From the NCBI GenBank assembly GCA_023439505.1, contig JAEXNR010000050.1, positions 1-61,131 on the forward strand: a stretch of 61,131 nucleotides of DNA, read 5' to 3'. How positions within the stretch are numbered: position 1 is the first letter of the stretch; each line of letters starts with the position of its first letter. The notes under the pieces were generated by a model. The model had not been told where the DNA came from. It did no database searches and saw nothing but the letters and a program-made list of their open reading frames with translations. The DNA comes from Bacillota bacterium (lineage in GTDB: Bacteria > Bacillota > Clostridia > Lachnospirales > Lachnospiraceae). The position numbers and the translations under genes were made by a program. Below are positions 1-7,475 of this stretch, piece by piece.

Positions 1-446
1 CCGCCTCCGATTTTACCGCCGATACAACCTAGATTTGCGCCTGCAACGCCGCCAATTCCGCCGCCGACGCCGCCGCCGATACCGCCAACTATACTGCCGC
101 CGTTACCATTACCGCCGCCGTTACCGCCGCCGCAGTCATAGTTATATGCGTCACAATTCAGCGGGTTTGCCGGGGCACTGCCCGCTCTTATGGCCAATCT
201 GACGAGGGTGGGACTGACAGACATAATGACACCGGTGCATCCGCAGCCGGAAGGACCGCCGCTGGTAGTAAAGATGGTTACAGTCTGACCTGTACATCTG
301 CTGATCTCACCAACAAAGCTTTGGTTGCCGATATTGCTGTTATTGCTGTTGTTGCCATTATTGCCATTATTGCCGTTATTGCCATTGCCATTATTGCCAT
401 AACAGTTATAAGGGTTATAACCGTTTGATCCAAAGAAACATGACAT
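1..446 (-). CDS. Asn/Gly-rich small protein, partial (paralogue of the next gene)
   Basis: The 3' end is cut off by the window edge; 148 codons are visible. The start is the ATG at 444-446, behind AGGAGG at 453-458 (minus strand). Visible order: a short Cys/Phe start, a Gly-Asn repeat (NNGNGNNGNNGNN), a central module of about 45 residues containing TVTIFTTSGGPSGCG followed by TGV, then a very Gly-rich tail (GGGNGGGNGN, GGIGGGVGGGIGG). The central module matches the neighbouring 113-residue protein almost residue for residue, so the two are tandem paralogues. I do not recognise the family. The low-complexity Asn/Gly segments around a compact, probably beta-rich core would suit a spore-surface or extracellular structural protein, but that is inference. 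Confidence 0.75.
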   Translation of the reverse strand, partial: MSCFFGSNGYNPYNCYGNNGNGNNGNNGNNGNNSNNSNIGNQSFVGEISRCTGQTVTIFTTSGGPSGCGCTGVIMSVSPTLVRLAIRAGSAPANPLNCDAYNYDCGGGNGGGNGNGGSIVGGIGGGVGGGIGGVAGANLGCIGGKIGG

Positions 447-477
447 AAAGAATCCTCCTTTTTTACTGATGAATTAA

Positions 478-819
478 TTACAAAGCATTATGACAGAAGT
501 TAGCAATTTTATCTATAGGGATATCACATACGGAACCTACGTCAAAATATCTCCTGCATTTGTTGTTTCCGTCCCCGCCACCAACATTGTCACCACAGAT
601 ACTTTGGCTGAGAGGATTCGTTGGTGCAGTTCCCTCATCTGTCAATAATCTGCAGAAGCAGACGTTTACAAACAGAAGAACACCGGTAAAGCCGCAGCCG
701 GAAGGTCCACCGCTCGTTGTAAATATGGTCACTGTCTCACCAACGTGATCAGCCAGTTGATTTAACAAGGTATTATTATTGTTGTTATTATTGTTATTGT
801 TGTTATTACAACAGCTCAT
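478..819 (-). CDS. Asn-rich small protein with TVTIFTTSGGPSGCG module
   Basis: A 113-residue protein opening with MSCC and an uninterrupted run of twelve Asn, followed by a core of about 90 residues with GETVTIFTTSGGPSGCGFTG and several Cys. The start ATG (817-819) has a TCCTCC complement at 826-831, a strong ribosome binding site. It lies 31 bp upstream of the paralogue at 1-446 and is probably co-transcribed with it. There is no signal peptide or membrane segment. The core (two strands around a Gly-rich turn, then LLFVNVCFCRLLT) resembles a short Sm-like beta barrel, but this is only an impression. A spore-coat-like role is possible and not proven. Confidence 0.8.
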   Translation of the reverse strand: MSCCNNNNNNNNNNNNTLLNQLADHVGETVTIFTTSGGPSGCGFTGVLLFVNVCFCRLLTDEGTAPTNPLSQSICGDNVGGGDGNNKCRRYFDVGSVCDIPIDKIANFCHNAL

Positions 820-1123
820 ATAGTTTCCTCCTTGTTTTTAATCGGATCCCAATCACAGTCAAATAGAAATCCTAGTATATCATATTCCTCTGGCGGCATC
901 TTGTGACAAAAAACAGCATCAATTTACAGAACGTTCCTTATAAATCCGATATGACGGAAAAAATTCAATCTAATCTTGACAGGATTTGACACTGAAAATA
1001 AAATATAAGAAAAGAGTCTCTAGTCCTGTGCTTTTGTGATTAGTTTGAGCCGGCGAAATCCTCGGGTCAAACTTCGTGTGTGTAAAAATAGGACAAGGTT
1101 GGACAGGAAGGATGTGCTGAGCA
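820..1123. other. Intergenic region with hairpin 1042-1073
   Basis: A 304-bp divergent gap between the Asn-rich genes (minus) and the prenyltransferase (plus). It holds two TTGACA boxes (976-981 and 986-991) with no well-spaced -10. A short hairpin, AGTTTGA / TCAAACT (1042-1048 with 1067-1073), lies just upstream of the prenyltransferase. No known riboswitch was recognised. Confidence 0.4.
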
Positions 1124-1765
1124 TTGAGAATACCAAACCATATCGGAATTATTCCGGACGGTAACAGAAGATGGGCAAGAGGACAGGGTATGGGGGCTGA
1201 ACGGGGATATGAATATGGATTAATGCCGGGTCTTATGCTTCTTAGGCAGGCGAAAGAAATGGGAGTTCAGGAAATTACTTATTATGGATTCACCCTGGAT
1301 AACTGTAAGCGGCCCGGGATTCAGCGAAAGGCATTTCAAAAGGCCTGTGTGGATGCCATAAATCTGATTGCTTCAGAAGGGACCGCTCTATTGGTGGTAG
1401 GAAATACAGAGTCAAGGAATTTTCCACAGGAACTTTTACCTTATACGAAGCGGACGCAGATCAATGGGGGAGGGATCAAAGTTAATTTCCTGGTGAATTA
1501 CGGATGGGAATGGGATGTATCTTATCTGAAGGAGAGGGAAACAGGAGAAGAAAATGTCCTGTCCGGAATTCATTCTTCAGATATTTCCCGGATTGATCTG
1601 ATTATTCGATGGGGAGATATGCGAAGGTTATCCGGTTTTCTTCCGTTACAGTCAGTATATTCTGATTTCTTTGTAGTTCAGGATTTGTGGCCTGACTACC
1701 GGCCGGAGCACTTAATGCAGGCTCTGGACTGGTATCAGAAACAGGATGTGACTTTGGGCGGTTAA
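1124..1765 (+). CDS. Divergent undecaprenyl diphosphate synthase-family protein
   Basis: A 213-residue cis-prenyltransferase-like protein. The catalytic N-terminal motif HIGIIPDGNRRWA is intact, including the Asp that binds diphosphate-Mg. The later family blocks are recognisable but altered: NYGWEWDV where NYGGR is usual, and DLIIRWGDMRRLSGFLPLQSVYSDFF where IRTSGE-RLSNFLLWQ is usual. It is shorter than typical UppS (about 240-250 residues). The start is TTG, because the in-frame ATG at 1112 is followed by a stop. It is probably a paralogue rather than the housekeeping UppS, since loss of the SGE motif may change the substrate or chain length. The next gene, a GH2 enzyme, follows after 80-145 bp on the same strand. 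Confidence 0.7.
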   Translation: MRIPNHIGIIPDGNRRWARGQGMGAERGYEYGLMPGLMLLRQAKEMGVQEITYYGFTLDNCKRPGIQRKAFQKACVDAINLIASEGTALLVVGNTESRNFPQELLPYTKRTQINGGGIKVNFLVNYGWEWDVSYLKERETGEENVLSGIHSSDISRIDLIIRWGDMRRLSGFLPLQSVYSDFFVVQDLWPDYRPEHLMQALDWYQKQDVTLGG

Positions 1766-1910
1766 TGGTGATATTACCGGATGCAGGCTCATACTATGAA
1801 TTAGAGCATACATTTAATGATGGGAAGCCGGCTGATGATGTGATGAAATGAGGTGCAGGGTATTGAGATTAAAAGATGCATTGCGGACAGTGCGTTTTAA
1901 AGGAAAATCT

Positions 1911-3674
1911 ATGTTGTATCATCAGATGTATACCGTATGGGGAGAAGGCTTGAATCCGGAACATGTGCGGGAGGAATATCCAAGACCCCAGTTAAGACGC
2001 ACTGATTATGAGATTTTAAACGGTTATTGGAAATGCAGCATAACAAAGGATAGCAAAAGACCCTATGAGTTTCTGGAAAAGATTCTGGTGCCGTTCTCAC
2101 CGGAAAGTATATTATCCGGTGTGAATCGACAGTTAAAGCCGGAGGAGTATTTATGGTATGAGAGATCCTTACATATCCCGGCGATAGATAGGAACAAGAA
2201 ATGTATCCTGCACTTTGGCGGGGTCGACCAGTACGCGTTAGTATATATAAATGGCGTCATGGTAAAAGAACATATGGGAGGCTTTCTTCCTTTTTCAGCG
2301 GATATCACAGATTATCTGATCGAAGGAATTAATCTTTTGACCGTGGTTGTCACTGACAGCAGTGATACCTCTTATCATAGCCGGGGAAAGCAGAAATTAA
2401 AACGGGGCGGGATGTTCTATACGGCCCAGAGCGGCATTTGGCAGACGGTATGGATGGAGTGGGTGCCGAAAAAATATATCGTATCCCTGAACATCACACC
2501 ACTTATTGATGCACATGCGGTGCAGGTGGAAATTATACTAAATTCTGACGAAGAGGATACCACCCAGGAAGAGTACTATAAGGTGGAATGTTATGACGAG
2601 AAGCAGTTGATGGCTACCATGGTGAGCCGTTATCCCATGATGATAATTCCACTGATTCAATATACCATGTGGAGTCCTGAAGAGCCAAAATTATATCAGA
2701 TGGTAATTACTGTGGGAGCGGACCGGGTGGAAAGCTATTTTGCCATGAGAAAATTTGAAAAGAAGCGGGATGAGAAGGGGATTTTCAGACTTTATCTGAA
2801 TAATAAACCGTATTTCCAAAACGGATTGTTGGATCAGGGGTATTGGCCGGATGGGTTATATACCGCGCCCAGTGATGAAGCAATGATCTTTGATATTGAG
2901 CAGGCGAAAATGCTGGGTTTTAATATGCTTCGAAAGCATATTAAGATCGAACCCCTCAGATGGTATTATCACTGTGACAGACTTGGAATGATTGTGTGGC
3001 AGGACATGGTGAACGGTGGAGGTAAATATAACATGCTGGTGGTTGGTTATCTGCCGACGCTGTTTCCTAAGCTGACTTTCCTGATTCAGGATTCCTATTA
3101 CAGGTTATTAGGCAGAAAGGATCCTGCCGGTAGAGAGGAATGGACGAGAGAGTGTGAGGAGACGGTGGAGCTCTTATACAATTGTCCCTGTATTGCTGCC
3201 TGGGTTCCCTTTAATGAGGGATGGGGACAGTTTGATAGTGCTCTGGCAGCAGAGCTGATCCAGGAGCTGGATACCACCAGATTTATCGATGCGGCTAGCG
3301 GTTGGTTTGATGGTAAAGCCGGGGATTTTTACAGTATACATAATTATTTTCATCCGCTGGATATTACTCCGGATGAGAACAGAGCGGTGGTATTATCGGA
3401 ATTTGGAGGTTATGCCTGTTATATACCGGAACATGTGTATTCCTGGCAGATCTATGGATACCGGATTTATTTGACGAAGGAGGATTTTAATGAAGCCTTT
3501 CAAAAATTATACCGGGAGGAGATCAGCAGGTTGAAGGAGAAGGGACTTGCTGCTGCCGTTTATACTCAGCTGTCGGATGTGGAGGATGAAGTGAATGGGT
3601 TGTTTACGTATGACAGAAGGGTTTGTAAGGTGGAACCGTTGAATGAAGGTGGTTCTAAGGGGAGGTTGTGCTAA
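1911..3674 (+). CDS. Glycoside hydrolase family 2 protein (beta-galactosidase/glucuronidase type)
   Basis: About 587 residues with the GH2 order: an N-terminal sugar-binding beta domain (YLWYERSLHIPA, LHFGGVDQYALVYING), an immunoglobulin-like middle and a C-terminal TIM barrel. Both catalytic glutamates are visible: the acid/base in VPFNEGWGQFD and the nucleophile in VVLSEFGGYA. There is no signal peptide, so it should act in the cytoplasm on imported oligosaccharides. I prefer the ATG at 1911, behind AAAGGAAA and just before conserved family sequence. An in-frame ATG at 1848 would add 21 residues without a good ribosome binding site. The stop codon lies inside the first unit of a 16-bp tandem repeat. 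Substrate cannot be decided from sequence. Confidence 0.85.
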   Translation: MLYHQMYTVWGEGLNPEHVREEYPRPQLRRTDYEILNGYWKCSITKDSKRPYEFLEKILVPFSPESILSGVNRQLKPEEYLWYERSLHIPAIDRNKKCILHFGGVDQYALVYINGVMVKEHMGGFLPFSADITDYLIEGINLLTVVVTDSSDTSYHSRGKQKLKRGGMFYTAQSGIWQTVWMEWVPKKYIVSLNITPLIDAHAVQVEIILNSDEEDTTQEEYYKVECYDEKQLMATMVSRYPMMIIPLIQYTMWSPEEPKLYQMVITVGADRVESYFAMRKFEKKRDEKGIFRLYLNNKPYFQNGLLDQGYWPDGLYTAPSDEAMIFDIEQAKMLGFNMLRKHIKIEPLRWYYHCDRLGMIVWQDMVNGGGKYNMLVVGYLPTLFPKLTFLIQDSYYRLLGRKDPAGREEWTRECEETVELLYNCPCIAAWVPFNEGWGQFDSALAAELIQELDTTRFIDAASGWFDGKAGDFYSIHNYFHPLDITPDENRAVVLSEFGGYACYIPEHVYSWQIYGYRIYLTKEDFNEAFQKLYREEISRLKEKGLAAAVYTQLSDVEDEVNGLFTYDRRVCKVEPLNEGGSKGRLC

Positions 3675-3744
3675 GATCAGGTTGTGCTAAGATCAGGTTG
3701 TGTTAAGATCAGGTTGTGCAAAGATCAGGTTGTGCAAAGATCAG
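3665..3744. repeat. Five tandem copies of a 16-bp repeat
   Basis: Five head-to-tail units of GTTGTGCTAAGATCAG (3665-3680, 3681-3696, 3697-3712, 3713-3728, 3729-3744). They differ only at position 7 (C or T) and position 8 (T or A). The first unit contains the GH2 stop codon. The last six bases of the unit (GATCAG) also begin the palindrome that follows, so the array may have grown by slippage from its edge. Confidence 0.95.
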
Positions 3745-3914
3745 GTGCCGGCACTCAGGCACCCTCCCCTCACACACAGATTGAGGGACACATCACCGAT
3801 TATGTATGCCGCCGTCGGACATAAAGGAATTGTTCGTCGTCGGCATACATAATCGATGACATGTTCCTCAAACAGTGAATTACGGGGAGGATACCTGAGC
3901 ACCGGCACCTGATC
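3739..3914. repeat. 176-nt imperfect palindrome (large hairpin element)
   Basis: The outer arms GATCAGGTGCCGG (3739-3751) and CCGGCACCTGATC (3902-3914) are exact reverse complements. Pairing continues inward: CTCAGGCACCCTCCCC with GGGGAGGATACCTGAG, TTGAGG with CCTCAA, and ATTATGTATGCCG (3799-3811) with CGGCATACATAAT (3841-3853). The centre is near 3826 with partial pairing to about 10 nt. A TTTTT run follows at 3915. No coding potential is evident. This resembles a non-autonomous palindromic element or a large structured transcript end. Confidence 0.85.
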
Positions 3915-3934
3915 TTTTTGTAGGTTCTTAACTA

Positions 3935-4072
3935 AGATTAAGAATAGAACCGGAAATAGAACAGGAATAGGATAGGAACAGGATAGGAACAGAACCGGGG
4001 ATGGAACCAGGGATAGAACCAGGGATAGAACAGGGATTGAACAGGAACTGGAACCGGAAATAGACCCGGAAT
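3935..4072. repeat. Degenerate purine-rich repeat tract
   Basis: A G/A-rich tract of imperfect short units based on GGAACAGG, AGGATAGGAACAGG and AACCAGGGATAG, for example three near copies of CAGGGATAGAAC between about 4010 and 4040. It would translate into low-complexity peptide on the minus strand, but there is no reason to regard it as coding. Confidence 0.7.
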
Positions 4073-4075
4073 TAG

Positions 4076-4133
4076 TTGGCTCGGAGGGAATCGTTTTCGT
4101 CTTGGAACAAGATGAAAATGGGGACGGAGCCAA
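4076..4133. repeat. REP-like imperfect hairpin TTGGCTC...GAGCCAA
   Basis: Left arm starting TTGGCTCGGAGGGAATCG and ending CGTCTTG; right arm CAAGATGAAAATGGGGACGG then AGCCAA, with a 3-nt apex (GAA). The GGGGACGG core resembles palindromic repeats scattered in many clostridia and linked to IS200/RAYT-type Y1 transposases (general knowledge). No such transposase is present in this window. Confidence 0.7.
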
Positions 4134-4225
4134 ATAGTTCAGGGTCTATTTGCTGGTCATTTGCTTGTATCATATCTTACAATAAAGCTGTTCCGGTTTC
4201 GGTTACAATGGGTGCTGATCATGCA

Positions 4226-5947
4226 CTAGGCACAGAGTTTGTCTATGTCGTCACTGTTTAGGGATTCCTTTTGTAAAAGTTCATCAGTGATCTTTTCTAA
4301 TAGGGACAGGTGTTCCTTTAGCAATTCTTTGGTTTCCTCATACAGCTGATTCATGAAGCTGCGGCATTGATCAATTAATTTTTTGTCGTAACTGTCATCC
4401 AGTACTTGCATACTGAATAAACCCAGCTCTTCATCCATTCCGAACTTGTTCATATATTCGACGATCAACTGTGAGGCTTTCTGGATATCGTTGCTTGCAC
4501 CGGTGGTAATCTCTTCGGAACCGAATATCAATTCTTCACTGATACGACCGGCCAGAAGGACCTGGATGTTCGCCTTGATCTGTCTTTGTGTCTGAAACAT
4601 GGTATCTTTTGGAATGCTAAGATTAAATCCGCCTGCGCCTCTGACGCTGGGGATGATGGTGACTTTGGAAATGTAGTGTTCCGGAAGCAGCAGTCTGGTG
4701 ACCAGCGCATGACCGGCCTCGTGATATGCGGTTACTTTGCGGTCCTGTTCCGTGATATAGCTTCTATCTGATTTGGGAGCGCCTGCGATTACCGTATAGA
4801 AGGCATGGTCCACATGTTTTTGATTGATGGAGGACATATGTTCATTGGCGGCATAGATGGCAGCCTCATTCAACAGGTTTTCCAGCATGGCACCGCTGAA
4901 GTAAACGGTGGATTTTGATAAAGCATCCAAATCCACATCATCGGAAAGCGGTTTTGATTTAGCATGAAGGGATAATATTTTCTTACGGGAATTTACATCC
5001 GGTAATCCGATTTCAATCTGTCTGTCAAAGCGCCCGGGGCGAAGCAGTGCTTCATCCAGAGTATCAAGACGGTTGGTGGCGCCGATGACCACGATTCCCA
5101 TATTTTCATGGAAGCCGGACATCTCAGTCAACAGAGCATTCAGAGTCTGATCGCGTTCATCATTACTGGCTGAAGAATTACGGGCGCGCTTTTTGCCAAT
5201 GGCATCAATCTCGTCTATGAAAATAACTGCTCGTTCACTCTTCTTGGCCTTATTAAATAAATTTCGGATACGGCTGGCACCTACCCCGACATACATCTGA
5301 ACGAAATCTGATCCGCTCATAGCATAAAAGGGAACATTGGCTTCTCCGGCGATGGCTTTGGCCATCAATGTTTTACCTGTTCCGGGAGGTCCGTAAAGAA
5401 GCAGTCCCTTTGGCATTCTGGCACCCAAAGCGGCATACTGATCCGGTTCTTTGATAAACTGAATGATGTCGGTAACCATGGATTTTGCCTCCACATTACC
5501 GGCTACCTGATCTAAGGTAATGGAAGGATGATCAGATTTTGATTTTTTATTGGTATTTTTAATCAGAACATTGGAATTAGCACCCATACGGACATACCAG
5601 ATGATACCTCCGAGGATGAGAACTGTCAGCATAAATTTCAGAACTGTAGGGAGTACGTCAACCTGTCCATAACTGACTTTAATATCATTCATTAAAAGAA
5701 ATTCCGTAAAATCCTCAGTTTTGGGGTTCGGAACAGTGTATTTGGTATCAGGTTCATCGTTTAGCAGGACGTGAAAGGTATTGCCGTCCTGTGTTAAGAT
5801 GACTTCCTTCACCTGTTTCTGCTTCACCTCATCCAAAAATGAGGGGTAGGACATATCCTGATCCGATTTACCCAGGGTATAGGTTCCCACCAGACCCAAA
5901 CTTAGCAAGAGCAGAAGGGAAAGGTAGATTATAATGATTTTCTTCAT
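4226..5947 (-). CDS. ftsH: ATP-dependent zinc metalloprotease FtsH
   Basis: A 573-residue membrane-anchored AAA+ protease that degrades misfolded or regulatory membrane proteins. Membrane segments lie at about residues 4-24 and 101-119 with the FtsH extracellular domain between. Walker A GPPGTGKT is at 186-193, Walker B VIFIDEID at 241-248, and the second region of homology TNRLDTLDEALLRPGRFDR at 291-309. The zinc motif HEAGH is at 409-413, with the third-ligand Asp in TTGASNDI. I chose the start at MKKIII because GGAGG lies 8 nt upstream. It lacks the long acidic tail of many FtsH proteins. It is flanked by the repeat-rich gap, so probably monocistronic. A TACAAT -10 (minus) lies near 5995-6000. 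Confidence 0.95.
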   Translation of the reverse strand: MKKIIIIYLSLLLLLSLGLVGTYTLGKSDQDMSYPSFLDEVKQKQVKEVILTQDGNTFHVLLNDEPDTKYTVPNPKTEDFTEFLLMNDIKVSYGQVDVLPTVLKFMLTVLILGGIIWYVRMGANSNVLIKNTNKKSKSDHPSITLDQVAGNVEAKSMVTDIIQFIKEPDQYAALGARMPKGLLLYGPPGTGKTLMAKAIAGEANVPFYAMSGSDFVQMYVGVGASRIRNLFNKAKKSERAVIFIDEIDAIGKKRARNSSASNDERDQTLNALLTEMSGFHENMGIVVIGATNRLDTLDEALLRPGRFDRQIEIGLPDVNSRKKILSLHAKSKPLSDDVDLDALSKSTVYFSGAMLENLLNEAAIYAANEHMSSINQKHVDHAFYTVIAGAPKSDRSYITEQDRKVTAYHEAGHALVTRLLLPEHYISKVTIIPSVRGAGGFNLSIPKDTMFQTQRQIKANIQVLLAGRISEELIFGSEEITTGASNDIQKASQLIVEYMNKFGMDEELGLFSMQVLDDSYDKKLIDQCRSFMNQLYEETKELLKEHLSLLEKITDELLQKESLNSDDIDKLCA

Positions 5948-6138
5948 GCAATAACCTCCGAAAGGACAAAAAGTTGACATAAGCTACTTACTCTATTGTA
6001 ACATTTCTATCTGCCTTTTCCAGATTAAATTAATGGAAAGAATGCCTTATACTAGGAAGACAGATGTAACAGGTCCGCTGTCAATAAGGATTTGATTAAT
6101 AAAATAATATAAAATTAATACCGGAGAGGAAAACTCAA

Positions 6139-7329
6139 ATGAAAACGAAATTACCGAACAGATATCTGTTACTCGTATTGGGAACAATGATTCAATTTTG
6201 CTATGGCCTAGCCTATGTCTGGAGTGTATTTCAACCCTATGCCAAAGAAAAATACAGTCTGGATACGGCTGCGGCTAACATGCCTTTTGGTATCTTTATG
6301 GGACTGTTTGCCATCGGGAATCTATCCGGCGGATACCTGCAGAAGAAGATTAATTCCGTTGTGATCATATCGATCGGCAGCATTGTCATGTGCCTTGGAC
6401 TTGTGGCAACCGCATATGTACCGGTCACCCATCCCTGGCTATTAAATCTTTGCTATGGAGGCATCTCGGGTTTTGGCTGCGGATGTGCTTATAATACACT
6501 TTTGGCAACCATACAGCGATGGTTCCCGGATAAACGAGGCCTGGTTACGGGAATTATCATATGTGCCACAGGCGCCTTCGGACTGATTATTAACCCGATT
6601 GCAAACTATTTTCTGGAGGATAGCGGATTTTGCACGGCAATGTTGGTGGTGGCAGGAATTCTGATGTTGATCTGTATTACCTGCTGCTGGTTTATTAAGA
6701 ATCCCCCCGCCGGTTATATGTCAGATTATAAGCCTGCGAGGATACCTGTATCCAGCAGACAATTTACCGTGAAAGAAATGTTAAGAACAAAACAGTATTA
6801 TATCATTACAATAACCATGATGCTGGCGGTTCCGGCTTATTTCCTGATTAACCCCATGCTGATGTCCCTGGGAACGGAACGGGGGCTCACCGTCAGCGCA
6901 GCACTGTCAGGGGTCATGCTTGCATCGGTTATGAATACCGCGGGCAGGCTGCTGGCACCCTGGACTTCTGACAGGGCCGGAAGAAAGGGCGTGCTGCTGT
7001 TGCTGTTTTCCGTCAGCATGGTGACCATACTAAGCCTGACCGCTGCCAGAGGGGTGCTATTCCTGGTACTCATCGCTTTACTTGCTTTCTCTTACGGCGG
7101 TTTCATGGGGATGTATCCCACCGTCAGTGCGGATTATTTCGGGATAAAGAATGCGGGTATGAACTATGGGGCCGTGCTAATGGGTTATGCCATCAGCTCC
7201 GTTGGAAGTCCATATCTGGTGAAGGCGGTGCAGGCAACACAGATGGGAACCGTTCTTTCCTTTATTATTGCGGCGGCTGCAAGCTTCCTTGGATTCCTTC
7301 TGATTCTATTGCTCAGAAAACCGGAATAA
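6139..7329 (+). CDS. MFS transporter, OxlT (oxalate:formate antiporter)-like
   Basis: A 396-residue carrier with about 12 membrane segments. The opening, RYLLLVLGTMIQFCYGLAYVWSVFQPY, is typical of the OFA/OxlT branch of the major facilitator superfamily. Further markers are CGCAYNTLLATIQRWFPDKRG between helices 4 and 5 and SDRAGRKGVL in the second half. OFA members exchange small organic acids, and the actual substrate here is unknown. A GGAGAGG ribosome binding site precedes the ATG. No substrate-specific enzyme is adjacent; the next gene is an unrelated anion transporter. Confidence 0.85.
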   Translation: MKTKLPNRYLLLVLGTMIQFCYGLAYVWSVFQPYAKEKYSLDTAAANMPFGIFMGLFAIGNLSGGYLQKKINSVVIISIGSIVMCLGLVATAYVPVTHPWLLNLCYGGISGFGCGCAYNTLLATIQRWFPDKRGLVTGIIICATGAFGLIINPIANYFLEDSGFCTAMLVVAGILMLICITCCWFIKNPPAGYMSDYKPARIPVSSRQFTVKEMLRTKQYYIITITMMLAVPAYFLINPMLMSLGTERGLTVSAALSGVMLASVMNTAGRLLAPWTSDRAGRKGVLLLLFSVSMVTILSLTAARGVLFLVLIALLAFSYGGFMGMYPTVSADYFGIKNAGMNYGAVLMGYAISSVGSPYLVKAVQATQMGTVLSFIIAAAASFLGFLLILLLRKPE

Positions 7330-7402
7330 TCCAATCTATTTGTTCTGCATAAAATTGTTAATTAATTGCAGATAAATAGTTATATATTCGACAATTTACT
7401 AC

Positions 7403-7431
7403 TTGAAAATTGTATACTTCAGGTCTATGAT
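7403..7431 (+). promoter_or_regulatory. Promoter of the SulP gene
   Basis: TTGAAA (7403-7408), 17-bp spacer, TATGAT (7426-7431), 44 bp upstream of the chosen SulP start. It is a good vegetative sigma-A type match. Confidence 0.6.
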
Positions 7432-7475
7432 AGTGGATTGTAGTGTTATTCACAAAATCATGGAGGCTTATAATA

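Noticed and set aside
3741..4133. Minus-strand reading frame through the repeat region
   Set aside because: The product is low-complexity (runs of Ser/Pro/Val/Leu) produced by the purine repeats and palindromes; no ribosome binding site.
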